Below are positions 9,595 through 18,217 of a DNA stretch of 64,000 nucleotides, piece after piece; position 1 is the first letter of the stretch, and each line of letters starts with the position of its first letter. The DNA is from Paenibacillus sp. 481. GTDB taxonomy: Bacteria > Bacillota > Bacilli > Paenibacillales > Paenibacillaceae. The notes below the pieces were generated by a model that was not told where the DNA came from, made no database searches, and saw only the letters and a program-made list of their open reading frames with translations. The stretch spans positions 1,964,001 to 2,028,000 of the forward strand of contig NZ_CP075175.1 of NCBI RefSeq assembly GCF_021223605.1, given 5' to 3'. Made by a program: the position numbers and the translations under genes.

Positions 9595-11402
9595 TGAAAA
9601 TAACGGAGCATGAAGTGGTGCTGCTGTGCGAAGACGGTGCATTTCGCAACGTATCAAAGCCAGCGGTGCTCCCTCGAATTGGGCAACGCATTCCGGTTGC
9701 TCTGGCTATGGAACAAGAACTAGAACAAGTTCAGGAACAGGTACAACGACTGGAACAGACGCAGCAGGTACAGGGGCTGGGACAAGACAAAGAGCAAGCG
9801 AGTACGGCCCACGGCACGCAACATGAGCGACATGCGCAACATACGCAAGATAAGCGACATACGCAAGATGAGCGGCATATGCAACACGAGCAGATCCAAT
9901 CCGTCTATTCTGTTCGTTCAGAAGAAATTCCGCCAGCATCGGCACCAACAAAACGCTCATTATTTCGCAATTATCGCAGCATGATCGCAGCAACCGCTGC
10001 AAGCGTTCTGCTCGTTATCGGGGTCGTGTGGTCGCTATTTGCTTCGACGATCAATGCCGATGCAGTGGCACTCGTTGCAGTGGACGTTAATCCAGGCATT
10101 GAGCTATGGCTTGACGCCAATGAGATTGTGCGCCGCGCAGAGGGAACGAATGACGACGCGAAGCGCTTGCTTAATGCCGCCGACCTGAAAGGGCGTTCGA
10201 TTGGTCACGCCATTCAAGCGCTTGTCGACTCCGCCCAACAGCTAGCGTCTTGGGAGCGCGACGGCATTAATGGCGAGCATTTTGTGTATGTCAGCATTGT
10301 ACCGTTGCAACAAAATGCACCTAAGCTTGATCCTGAACGCTGGCTCCCCAAGAATAGCGTTATTTCCTTAAACGCGTTCTACTTAACGAAAGAGCAGCTT
10401 AACGAAGCGAAGCATGCGGGAATGTCTTTAAACCAATATGCCGTTTATGACGCTGCCAAAAATCAAGGTTTACCCCTGCAAAAAGAACTATTTGAGGGGC
10501 GTACAATTGTTGAAAGCCTGCAATCAGCCGGAATTGATCCACACTCTGTCCGTCCTGATAAGCTGGCGCACACGAACAACAATAAAGCTAAAAATCCTAA
10601 CCATACCGGACCGAAAGTTCCTTCGCATAAGGTAGATGCTGAAGAGCAAAAACCACCGGCATCAAATGATTCAAACTCGGGTCATCTTAACACGCATGAT
10701 CCCGCCTTAAATAAGCAGCACGAGCAACCAGCTACTAAGCCGACACAAGATCCATCTCCTTCTCCGCAGCCGAATAAGGATGCGAATAAAGACAGGACGA
10801 CGGATCAACATAGCCCTGTAGATGATCATAAGCGACATCAAGATCAAGGTAACGATCATAATAAAGACCAGCGCGGACAAGGCAGTGGTAACCGAGAGCA
10901 AGATCAGGATGATCAAGGCGACGAGGATGAACACGATGACAGCGCTGATGAAGATGAAGAACAAAATAAAGAAAAAGATAAAGAAAAAGACATAAATAGA
11001 GACAAAGATAAAAATAAAGATAAAGATCGTGATAATGGCGTTGATAAAGATGACGACAAAGATAAAGACGATGATAAAGATAAAGCCAAGCATAAAGAGC
11101 GTCCTACAAGCCGAGACGATGATCAGGATGAGGATGAAGAAGATGACGAGGATGCAGACGAGCATAATGCCCACAACAAGCATCCAAATAGGCAGAACGA
11201 TGAACTAAAAGATAGGGACAAAACTAAACATCATAAGCATTCAAAGCATAAAGATGACAAAGATCGTGGAGAACGTGAAGATCGGGAAGATAGCGACGAG
11301 GATCAAGAAAATCGCGAGGATCGTAAACATCGTGAGCATCGTGAAAGTCGTGAGCATCGTAAAGAGCTTGAGGACCGAAATGATGATCACGATGAAGACT
11401 AA
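9579..11402 (+). CDS. rsgI: Membrane anti-sigma-I factor RsgI with long charged tail
   Basis: Binds SigI on the cytoplasmic side and releases it on an envelope signal. The N-terminal RsgI domain (residues 1-42) contains GIVMKI.EHEVVLLCEDG, followed by a Gln/His/Arg-rich linker (45-115). One transmembrane helix follows (about 135-156). The conserved extracytoplasmic domain begins with AVDVNPGIELWLDANE; Asn171-Pro172 corresponds to the autocleavage bond reported for RsgI proteins. From about residue 330 to 607 the protein is an extremely polar Asp/Lys/Glu/His/Arg repeat tail (units such as DKDKNKDK and EHRE), with no carbohydrate-binding module visible. This tail is longer than in Bacillus RsgI. 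The DNA of the tail is a degenerate GATAAA-type repeat. Confidence 0.93.
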   Translation: MHGIVMKITEHEVVLLCEDGAFRNVSKPAVLPRIGQRIPVALAMEQELEQVQEQVQRLEQTQQVQGLGQDKEQASTAHGTQHERHAQHTQDKRHTQDERHMQHEQIQSVYSVRSEEIPPASAPTKRSLFRNYRSMIAATAASVLLVIGVVWSLFASTINADAVALVAVDVNPGIELWLDANEIVRRAEGTNDDAKRLLNAADLKGRSIGHAIQALVDSAQQLASWERDGINGEHFVYVSIVPLQQNAPKLDPERWLPKNSVISLNAFYLTKEQLNEAKHAGMSLNQYAVYDAAKNQGLPLQKELFEGRTIVESLQSAGIDPHSVRPDKLAHTNNNKAKNPNHTGPKVPSHKVDAEEQKPPASNDSNSGHLNTHDPALNKQHEQPATKPTQDPSPSPQPNKDANKDRTTDQHSPVDDHKRHQDQGNDHNKDQRGQGSGNREQDQDDQGDEDEHDDSADEDEEQNKEKDKEKDINRDKDKNKDKDRDNGVDKDDDKDKDDDKDKAKHKERPTSRDDDQDEDEEDDEDADEHNAHNKHPNRQNDELKDRDKTKHHKHSKHKDDKDRGEREDREDSDEDQENREDRKHREHRESREHRKELEDRNDDHDED

Positions 11403-11427
11403 TGTAAGCTAGACGGATTACAGTACC

Positions 11428-11490
11428 ACCCATATAGCATGACCTATATAGTCTTACCCTATATAGTATTACCCCATATAGATCTACCCT
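11428..11490 (+). repeat. Degenerate ~15-bp tandem repeat (CCYTATATAGNNNTA)
   Basis: Four imperfect units containing ATATAG with CCC/TACC spacers, just after rsgI. No function evident. Confidence 0.6.
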
Positions 11491-11493
11491 AAT

Positions 11494-11537
11494 ACACGGC
11501 TGTTCACTGAGGAATCCACCCTAGTGACAGCCGTGTT
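11494..11537 (+). terminator. Terminator of sigI-rsgI
   Basis: Long stem ACACGGCTGT-CACT / AGTG-CAGCCGTGT followed by TTTCAT. Confidence 0.75.
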
Positions 11538-11589
11538 TCATATTACTTCTTTTTGTTTATTTTTATTTTGGTGAGAAAAATTTTGTCTG

Positions 11590-11622
11590 ACCCCCACAAA
11601 CCTCACCTAGAGTTCGTAATAG
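11590..11622 (+). promoter_or_regulatory. Sigma-I-type promoter of the SLH gene
   Basis: ACCCCC (11590-11595), 19-bp spacer, CGTAATAG (11615-11622), 265 bp before the start at 11887. The spacer sequence is unrelated to that of the sigI promoter, while both core elements and the spacing are conserved. This suggests the SLH gene is a SigI target. Confidence 0.65.
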
Positions 11623-11886
11623 ATATTAGCGTCCTAATTTTCATCCATATCAAATACTCTTAACACCCTTAAACTACCGAGTGCCTGCGATATTCTTCAC
11701 CCAATATCGCAGGCCATTCACCCCATGACGATTCATTCAACTAGAACTCAAACCAAACAGACTTGACGACCAGATGATACATCCAGAAGCACATACATCT
11801 CGCATTTACATCTTATTCATGCCATTCGTAGTAGCCACTAACCTTTAGTAACCATACGAAGTGAACTAATGAGGAGGAAATGATTA

Positions 11887-13614
11887 ATGAAACGTAGTGC
11901 AAAAATGATGATGGCCCTTATGTCGGTAACACTTGTCTTTGGCGCAGTAGGTTCAACAGCTTTCGCCGCTCCAACTAGCAACGCTATAAACAAAAGCGTC
12001 GCCACGCACAATAAGAATCTAATCGAGATTGATATCGGTCACGAGGATCTGGAAGACCTGTACTTTAAAATTAAAGAAAGATATCCAGACGTAACCGGTC
12101 AAGATTGGAATTGGGCCTACGACTCGATTGGCAACATGACCATTCGCGATGTGTTTGATGGATTTGTTGAAGACCATTTCCGTCCACACGAGTCCGTTAC
12201 ACGTATCGAATCCATCGTAACGGCCGTTCGCTTAATGGGGTTGGAGTCCGCAGCTAAAGCTAAAGCAGCTAATGCGACACTCCATTTCAAAGACGCTAAT
12301 AAGCTCGAAAGCAATTATGCATGGGCAAAAGGCTACGTTCTCGTAGCGCTTGAGCGCGGTTTGTTCGACCCGAACGAAACTGAATTAGCGCCACATCAAC
12401 CTGCAACTCGTGTCTGGGTATCCAGCTTGCTCGTCAGAGCGTTAGGCTTGCAACAGCAAGCTTTACAGCAAATGACGACGATCCCTAATTTTAAAGATAA
12501 AGACTCTATTCCTGCTGGAGCTGTTGGCTACGTAAACGTTGCGGTGCAAAGTGGCATTCTTGTCAACTTAACCGACGGTTCATTCCAGCCACAGAAGCCT
12601 GTCACACGTGCAGAGCTGGCTGTCCTGCTTGATCGCACTAACGACTGCATTAACGATAAAGATAGCATACGTATTGCCGCTAAATTTAAACAGTTTTCAA
12701 CTACAAGCCCTAACGCTTCTACTCCGGTAGATAGCCAGCAACGTCCGCTCGACTCCACCTTGCGTGTGGAAAATGTAAACGGCCAAACGGTATCGTACGC
12801 GGTATCTTCGAAACTGCCGGTACGTGATCAATTGCAATATGTTCCCCTCCACCATTTAAAAGATGGTGATTGGGTTTCGCTAGTCATTAGAAGAAACAAC
12901 GTTGAAGATGTTTCTATTATTAATAGAAGTGATAAGCCTATTGCGACGGAAATAAAGAACTTTTCGGTTAACATTCGCCAAGGCAATGACACTATTTTGC
13001 AAACGCACTATTTCAAAAGAGATGGCTACACATCTGCTTATGTGAACCAACGCGGCACGATCCAAACAGGAGATCAAGCTAAAAACTGGCATGAACAATG
13101 GCTCAATAATTTAGCTTTGAGGTCTAACTTTACGAAACAGCAGTTGATCGACAATGTACTAAGAGCTGCTGGCACAAGTGAGCATCAAGCAACTTCATAT
13201 ACGATTACGGTTGACTTTGCAGACGGGACACAACTGGAAGCCGTTAAGCATCCAACGAATCATCCAAATCCTAACCCGCACCCTAGCTCACACGTCGTAC
13301 AAGAGCTGGATATTGAAATCGAAGGACGCAAAGAGAAGCATGATATTGATGCCGTGTACGAGCGCTCCAATAACGGCACAGCGGAAGCCTACATCGAACG
13401 CGATGATGACGATGAAGTAAAAGGTCAAGAAGCTGTGCGCACGATTGAGAGATGGCTTTCCAGCGCTCAATTAAACGATAGCATGACGAAAACGCAAATC
13501 GCGGATCGCCTGCTTAACGCACTCAATTTAAAACGGGATCAGCTTGAAGCTTATGCCATTGATGTGCGTTTTACAAATGGAAAAACGATCAGCATTGATT
13601 GGGAACGCGACTAA
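11887..13614 (+). CDS. Secreted SLH-domain protein with two C-terminal YusW-like repeats
   Basis: A 575-residue exoprotein probably bound to cell-wall polymers. The signal peptide (residues 1-27) ends at STAFA-AP. Three SLH-type repeats follow (about 50-115, 118-170 and 178-235), the best being FKDKDSIPAGAVGYVNVAVQ with PVTRAELAVLLDR. After a linker domain come two related units of about 60 residues (near 370-450 and 510-575), each with a helix of the form WL..LAL/SSAQL, T..Q..D..L.A and a strand ending in FADGTQLE or FTNGKTISI. These resemble the YusW family. GAGGAGGAAAT precedes the start. The sigma-I-like promoter links it to the upstream sigI-rsgI. Role unknown; a wall-associated stress protein is an inference. 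Confidence 0.82.
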   Translation: MKRSAKMMMALMSVTLVFGAVGSTAFAAPTSNAINKSVATHNKNLIEIDIGHEDLEDLYFKIKERYPDVTGQDWNWAYDSIGNMTIRDVFDGFVEDHFRPHESVTRIESIVTAVRLMGLESAAKAKAANATLHFKDANKLESNYAWAKGYVLVALERGLFDPNETELAPHQPATRVWVSSLLVRALGLQQQALQQMTTIPNFKDKDSIPAGAVGYVNVAVQSGILVNLTDGSFQPQKPVTRAELAVLLDRTNDCINDKDSIRIAAKFKQFSTTSPNASTPVDSQQRPLDSTLRVENVNGQTVSYAVSSKLPVRDQLQYVPLHHLKDGDWVSLVIRRNNVEDVSIINRSDKPIATEIKNFSVNIRQGNDTILQTHYFKRDGYTSAYVNQRGTIQTGDQAKNWHEQWLNNLALRSNFTKQQLIDNVLRAAGTSEHQATSYTITVDFADGTQLEAVKHPTNHPNPNPHPSSHVVQELDIEIEGRKEKHDIDAVYERSNNGTAEAYIERDDDDEVKGQEAVRTIERWLSSAQLNDSMTKTQIADRLLNALNLKRDQLEAYAIDVRFTNGKTISIDWERD

Positions 13615-13638
13615 AGTTCCATTTCCACTAAATATAAG

Positions 13639-13677
13639 TCCCTCCTTTCCGAAGTTTGTCTGGAAAGGGGGGATTTT
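13639..13677 (+). terminator. Terminator of the SLH gene
   Basis: TCCCTCCTTTCC / GGAAAGGGGGGA stem followed by TTTT. Confidence 0.85.
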
Positions 13678-13885
13678 GCATGCTCATTTCATGCCGTGAT
13701 TACAACATTTTGCACCTTATTACAGCATTCGACTTTCCCGTAAATCCTGCCTCTCATCCAAAAAGAGGAACAAAAAAAATTAGGATGTGAACAATACGAA
13801 ACAAAGCTTGTTTATAAGTGGTTTTACCATTAAAATAAGAGGCTGGTACATAAGTAAGGGAACTACTTCTTATCACGAAGGCCTA

Positions 13886-13914
13886 TTTACATACACAATA
13901 TCTTGTAGTATAGT
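13886..13914 (+). promoter_or_regulatory. Sigma-A promoter of the ribonucleotide reductase operon
   Basis: TTTACA (13886-13891), 17-bp spacer, TATAGT (13909-13914). NrdR box 1 lies inside the spacer. Confidence 0.65.
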
Positions 13915-13937
13915 TACTAATGCGCAACAAGATATTG
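13896..13937 (+). promoter_or_regulatory. Twin NrdR boxes
   Basis: CAATATCTTG (13896-13905) and CAAGATATTG (13928-13937) are exact reverse complements and lie 32 bp apart centre to centre. Both fit the NrdR core CWATATATWG with one or two changes, and the three-turn spacing is the one known for NrdR box pairs. They flank the -10 element, which fits ATP/dATP-sensing repression by NrdR. Confidence 0.75.
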
Positions 13938-14407
13938 AATTTTCGCGCATTCTAGCACGTAAAGGCAACGGTTGGAACAAGAGGAAAGAACGTTCAAATA
14001 CGTTGTGTTTCTACCACCGCCACAAGCTAATTTTTCCAGTAAAAATGCACTACAGCTACTTGCTGTGAGATCATTTAGAACCGCAATGACGGTCTCCCAT
14101 CCTATTGGGACATGATAATACTCCGAGGCATGGTAACACCACTGAATGACAGTGCTTTATACCATATTGCTCTATAACAAGAAAAATGTTCAGATTAGCG
14201 TCGCAAGTATTACGTTGAATCGTCTGACTACGGCAGACGGTCGATTTTTTGCGCCCGTTAAACATACATACGGTGCGCATCCGTCGCTGAACAGCCCGTT
14301 GCTCTACAACGCATATCACCATACAATCATGGCCGATTACGCTCAACCTTACAGGTTGTTTTTTATATTTATAACTAATTTTCACAGATGTTCAAGGAGG
14401 AACAAGG
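13938..14407 (+). other. Long leader of the nrd operon with two terminator-like hairpins
   Basis: About 490 nt separate the promoter from the start codon. Hairpins include TCCCA/TGGGA (about 14093-14108) and CACTG/CAGTG (about 14139-14152). Two hairpins with T runs follow: CGTCTG/CAGACG with TTTTTT (14216-14250) and CAACCT/AGGTTG with TTTTTT (14344-14364). The second ends about 30 nt before the AGGAGG site. No long ORF with a ribosome site is convincing here. This looks like an attenuated or riboswitch-type leader; I do not recognise a known class. Confidence 0.5.
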
Positions 14408-16756
14408 ATGCTTACAACTAACACGATTCAAACGGTCTTGAAACCTAACAATCGCTCACTTGCTTTTGATGTAGAGCGCATTACGCGCTACGGTGAACGC
14501 ATCATGGCCTCTTACCCACACCTTGATCGAGAACGTTGGTATCGTGGCGTGTTGGGCAAGCTGCGTCACAGCGCTGTACAAGCAGCGGACATTACACAAG
14601 CTAGCATTATGACAGCTTTGGAGCTCGTCACAAAAGAAGAACCGGATTGGAAATTCGTAGCTGCACGCTCGTTGCTGACGAAGCTGTATAAAGAAGCAGC
14701 ATTGCACCGCAACTACAAAGCATATCCAGATGAGCCTTACGGCGATTTTAATAAATTAATTAAAAAGCTCGTTGACATCGGCGTATACCGTGCAGATTTG
14801 CTTGAGGCATACACACCTGAGCAAATTCGCGACCTTGGTGAAGCGATTAACCCAACTTGCGATGAAACGTTTGACTACATCGGCTTGCTCACACTTGCTG
14901 AGCGCTACTTGGCAACAGACTTTGAGAACCGCACGATGGAGCTTCCGCAAGAGCGTTACATGATTATTGCGATGTACTTGATGCACCGCGAGCCAGCGGA
15001 GCGCCGCGTAGAATTGGCTAAAGAAGCGTACTGGGCGATGAGTAACCTGTACATGACTGCTGCTACGCCAACGATGGCTAACGCAGGTAAGAAAGTCGCT
15101 GGTCAATTGTCCAGCTGCTTTATCGACACGGTCGACGACTCGCTGGAAGGCATTTTCGATTCCAACACGGACATCGCACGTTTGAGCAAAATGGGTGGCG
15201 GTATCGGCGTATACCTCGGTAAAGTACGTGCTCGCGGTTCCGATATTCGTGGCCACAAAAATACAAGCTCTGGCGTTATCCCATGGATTCGCCAATTGAA
15301 CAATACGGCTGTCAGCGTAGACCAACTCGGTACACGTAAAGGCGCAATCGCAGTTTACTTGGACGTATTCCATAAGGACATCTTGTCCTTCTTGGACTTG
15401 AAGTTGAACAACGGTGACGAGCGCATGCGTGCGCATGATATTTTCCACGGTGTAAGCTTCCCTGATTTGTACTTGGAGGCTGTTGAACAACGTGAGGAAT
15501 GGCATTTGTTCTGCCCGCACCAAGTGAAGAAGATTATGGGCTGGAAAGACGCAAAAGGCCGCGCACTCGGTTTGGAAGATTTTTATGACGAGAAGCAAGG
15601 CGCAGGCGAATTCCGTGAAAAATATGCAGAGGCAGTTGCTAACCCAGATCTGCCGCGCATTACATTGCCAGCTATCGACATTATGAAGCGCATTATGAAA
15701 TCGCAGTTGGAAACAGGTACACCGTACATGTTCTACAAAGACGCAGCAAACCGTGCGAACCCGAACAAAGGCCACGGCATGATCTACTGCTCAAACTTGT
15801 GTACGGAAATTTTCCAGAACCAATCGGCGACTGTAATTGAGCATGAAGAACTAGTCGACAAAGATGGCGAAACACGTATTATCATTACGAAAACACCTGG
15901 TGATTTCGTTGTATGTAACTTGAACTCCATCCACTTGGCTCGCGCAGTACGTGCAAACGTATTGGAGCGCCTCGTGCCGATTCAAGTACGCATGCTCGAC
16001 AACGTTATCGACATTAACAATATTGAAGTTCTACAAGCGCAACACACGAACCGTCGCTACCGTGCAATCGGTCTAGGCACGTTCGGCTTGCACCACCTCC
16101 TTGCTTTGGAAGGTATTGCTTGGGAGTCCGAAGAGGCAGTTACGTTTAACGACAATCTTTACGAGCATATTAACTATTTAGCGGTTAAATCGAGCATGGG
16201 CTTAGCACAGGAAAAAGGCTCATACTCACGCTTCAAAGGCTCTGAGTGGGAAAATGGTCGCTACTTCGAGGATCGCGATTACACGACAGGCAACCGCCCT
16301 GGTAAATTTGTTACGACAGAGCAATGGCAAGAACTTGCTGAAGCTGTACGCGTCAACGGTATGCGTAACGGTTGGTTGATGGCTGTAGCACCTAACGGCT
16401 CGACATCGATTATCGCAGGCTCGACAGCAAGTATCGACCCTGTGTACGAGCTTCTCAGCTACGAAGAGAAGACGACGTACAAAATTGCTAATCCGGCACC
16501 AGATTTGTCCGAGAAGACGATTTGGTACTACAAAACAGCGTTCCGTCTTGATCAGAACTGGTCGATCCGTATGGCGTCCGCACGTCAGCGTCATATTGAC
16601 CAAGGCCAAAGCTTTAACTTGTACGTGCGCCCTGATATTCGCGCTGTTGACTTCTTGAACTTGCACCTGCACGCATGGAAAGCAGGCATGAAATCGACTT
16701 ACTACGTGCGTAGCCAAGCGCTCACTGTTGAAGAATGTGAATCTTGCAGCTCCTAA
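14408..16756 (+). CDS. nrdA: Class I ribonucleoside-diphosphate reductase, alpha subunit (NrdA/NrdE)
   Basis: Catalytic subunit that makes deoxyribonucleoside diphosphates. The 782 residues are slightly longer than Bacillus NrdE. Residues 1-95 resemble an incomplete or divergent ATP cone. Catalytic features: GQLSSCF (first redox Cys), SNLCTEI (Asn, thiyl Cys and Glu), VCNLNSI (second redox Cys), STYYVRS (the paired radical-transfer tyrosines) and a C-terminal ECESCSS pair that accepts electrons from thioredoxin or glutaredoxin. AAGGAGG precedes the ATG. No nrdI is adjacent, and the YCSNLCTEI block looks more class Ia than Ib. Regulated by the NrdR boxes upstream. Confidence 0.93.
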   Translation: MLTTNTIQTVLKPNNRSLAFDVERITRYGERIMASYPHLDRERWYRGVLGKLRHSAVQAADITQASIMTALELVTKEEPDWKFVAARSLLTKLYKEAALHRNYKAYPDEPYGDFNKLIKKLVDIGVYRADLLEAYTPEQIRDLGEAINPTCDETFDYIGLLTLAERYLATDFENRTMELPQERYMIIAMYLMHREPAERRVELAKEAYWAMSNLYMTAATPTMANAGKKVAGQLSSCFIDTVDDSLEGIFDSNTDIARLSKMGGGIGVYLGKVRARGSDIRGHKNTSSGVIPWIRQLNNTAVSVDQLGTRKGAIAVYLDVFHKDILSFLDLKLNNGDERMRAHDIFHGVSFPDLYLEAVEQREEWHLFCPHQVKKIMGWKDAKGRALGLEDFYDEKQGAGEFREKYAEAVANPDLPRITLPAIDIMKRIMKSQLETGTPYMFYKDAANRANPNKGHGMIYCSNLCTEIFQNQSATVIEHEELVDKDGETRIIITKTPGDFVVCNLNSIHLARAVRANVLERLVPIQVRMLDNVIDINNIEVLQAQHTNRRYRAIGLGTFGLHHLLALEGIAWESEEAVTFNDNLYEHINYLAVKSSMGLAQEKGSYSRFKGSEWENGRYFEDRDYTTGNRPGKFVTTEQWQELAEAVRVNGMRNGWLMAVAPNGSTSIIAGSTASIDPVYELLSYEEKTTYKIANPAPDLSEKTIWYYKTAFRLDQNWSIRMASARQRHIDQGQSFNLYVRPDIRAVDFLNLHLHAWKAGMKSTYYVRSQALTVEECESCSS

Positions 16757-16770
16757 GCTGCAAGATTTTC
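16740..16770 (+). terminator. Perfect hairpin spanning the nrdA stop codon
   Basis: 11-bp perfect stem (16740-16750 with 16757-16767), 6-nt loop containing the TAA stop, then TTTC. It could partially terminate or protect the alpha-subunit message before nrdB. Confidence 0.6.
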
Positions 16771-16775
16771 CCTCG

Positions 16776-16863
16776 ACGCGTTCGACATGTTCGACACGTT
16801 CAACATGCTCAAGCACTTTCGGCACGTTAGTATGACTTCGTACATGCATATCGTACATGCATA
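16776..16863 (+). repeat. Short tandem repeats between nrdA and nrdB
   Basis: A degenerate 9-bp repeat (TTCGACAYG, TTCAACATG and variants, about 16776-16827) is followed by two copies of a 13-bp unit CGTACATGCATAK (about 16839-16863). Confidence 0.6.
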
Positions 16864-16908
16864 GCAAGGGCTAAATACGGCCATTTTAAATCGAAAGGGA
16901 GATAAACG

Positions 16909-17961
16909 ATGACATTGATGGACCGTCAATTGGAACGCCAGCTTATTTTTAATACCAATGCACCGAATAAATCAACACGCATCATCCTTGGAGAATGCTC
17001 AGGCATTTTGAACTGGGATGATATCCGCATGCCTCATATGTATAAATTGTACAAAGTGCTTCTCTTGAACCATTGGATTGCAGATGAAATTCCGATGTCA
17101 AAAGATGCACAGCAATTCCAGCTCTTGGATGATGAAGAGCGCAGAACGTTCAAGATCAACATTGGCTTGCTCGCTGTCCTCGACTCGATGCAAACAATGT
17201 TCGTAGGCGACGTCAAACAATACTTCACTGACTCTTCACTTGAAGCAGTAGCAGCGATTATTGGACAGCAAGAAGTTGTACACAATCAGTCCTATTCTTA
17301 CGTTCTGTCTTCTTTGGTGTCGCTTGAAGAGCAAAAAGAAATCTTCGAGTATTGGAAGCACGACGAAGTACTGTTGGAGCGTAACCGCTTTATCGCAGAC
17401 GTGTATCAAAACTTCCGTGACAACCCTACGCCGCAGACGTTCTTTGAAACGCTTGTAGCGGATTTAATCCTTGAAGGCATCTTCTTCTACAGTACGTTCG
17501 CGTTCTTCTACAACTTGGCGCGTGACCAGAAGATGATGGCGACAAGCCAAATGATTTCTTACATTCAGCGTGATGAGAATCACCACTGCTTCTTCTTCGC
17601 AGAAGTGTTCAAGCAGCTATTGGTTGACTTCCCTGAGTTGAACACAAAAGAAAACATGGATTTCTTGTACAAAATGATCGACCGTGCGGTTGAACTCGAA
17701 ACGAACTGGGCACACTACACGTTGCACAGCGTAAAAGGTATCGACTTGAAAGAGCTGGGCGATTACATCAAGTACATCGCAAACCGCCGCCTCGTGATGC
17801 TCGGTATGGAAAAGGCATACGAAGGCGTAGACGTAAACTGCATGCCTTGGATTAAGCCGTTCTCCGATGATGCGCTGAACTCGACGAAGACAGACTTCTT
17901 CGAAGCGAAATCACGCAACTACGGTAAGGTTGGCGAAGACAACGGATTTGACGAATTGTAA
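16909..17961 (+). CDS. nrdB: Class I ribonucleoside-diphosphate reductase, beta subunit (NrdB/NrdF)
   Basis: Ferritin-like radical subunit (350 residues) that generates the cofactor for the alpha subunit. Ligands are all visible: the Asp in LLAVLDSMQ, QQEVVHNQSYSY (Glu, His and a Tyr four residues after His, the expected radical tyrosine), the Glu in LILEGIFF, and RDENHHCFF (Glu and His). AAGGGAG precedes the start. It lies 152 bp after nrdA in the same orientation and shares the operon, though the hairpin at the nrdA stop could tune the ratio. Metal (Fe or Mn) cannot be told from sequence. Confidence 0.93.
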   Translation: MTLMDRQLERQLIFNTNAPNKSTRIILGECSGILNWDDIRMPHMYKLYKVLLLNHWIADEIPMSKDAQQFQLLDDEERRTFKINIGLLAVLDSMQTMFVGDVKQYFTDSSLEAVAAIIGQQEVVHNQSYSYVLSSLVSLEEQKEIFEYWKHDEVLLERNRFIADVYQNFRDNPTPQTFFETLVADLILEGIFFYSTFAFFYNLARDQKMMATSQMISYIQRDENHHCFFFAEVFKQLLVDFPELNTKENMDFLYKMIDRAVELETNWAHYTLHSVKGIDLKELGDYIKYIANRRLVMLGMEKAYEGVDVNCMPWIKPFSDDALNSTKTDFFEAKSRNYGKVGEDNGFDEL

Positions 17962-17990
17962 AATGTAATTATACTTTTATATAAAAATAT

Positions 17991-18039
17991 GCCTGTTACT
18001 CTTATTGTATTCAATACATCGAGAGCAACAGGCTTTTTT
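17991..18039 (+). terminator. Terminator of nrdA-nrdB
   Basis: GCCTGTT ... AACAGGC outer stem with an inner CTCT/GAGAG stem, then TTTTTT. Confidence 0.88.
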
Positions 18040-18217
18040 GCGTATTTACGCGCTTCTATCGTCATGATTTAATATGAATATATGAACACTTATGTTATAA
18101 GTTGGTTTGATATGGTATTATTATTTCATACATAAATTTTTCTTCTACTACTATTTATATGAACGATTAAACAAATAAGTAGTATAAAAGAGCTACATAA
18201 GGAGATGAAATATTTAA

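Noticed and set aside
10707-11183. 158-codon very hydrophobic frame on the minus strand
   Set aside because: It is the complement of the charged RsgI tail (GAT/AAA repeats give Ile/Phe/Val) and has no ribosome site.
14007-14015. GTTTCTACC in the nrd leader, as in purine and 2'-deoxyguanosine riboswitches
   Set aside because: The other conserved parts (GATATGG loop before, CCGTAAA loop after, closing P1) are absent, so the 9-base match is taken as chance.
13787-14068. 93-codon frame upstream of nrdA
   Set aside because: It runs across the NrdR boxes and promoter and has no family resemblance.
14756-15775. 339-codon frame on the minus strand inside nrdA
   Set aside because: Composition (Cys/His/Val-rich) and position opposite a conserved enzyme gene show it is a shadow.
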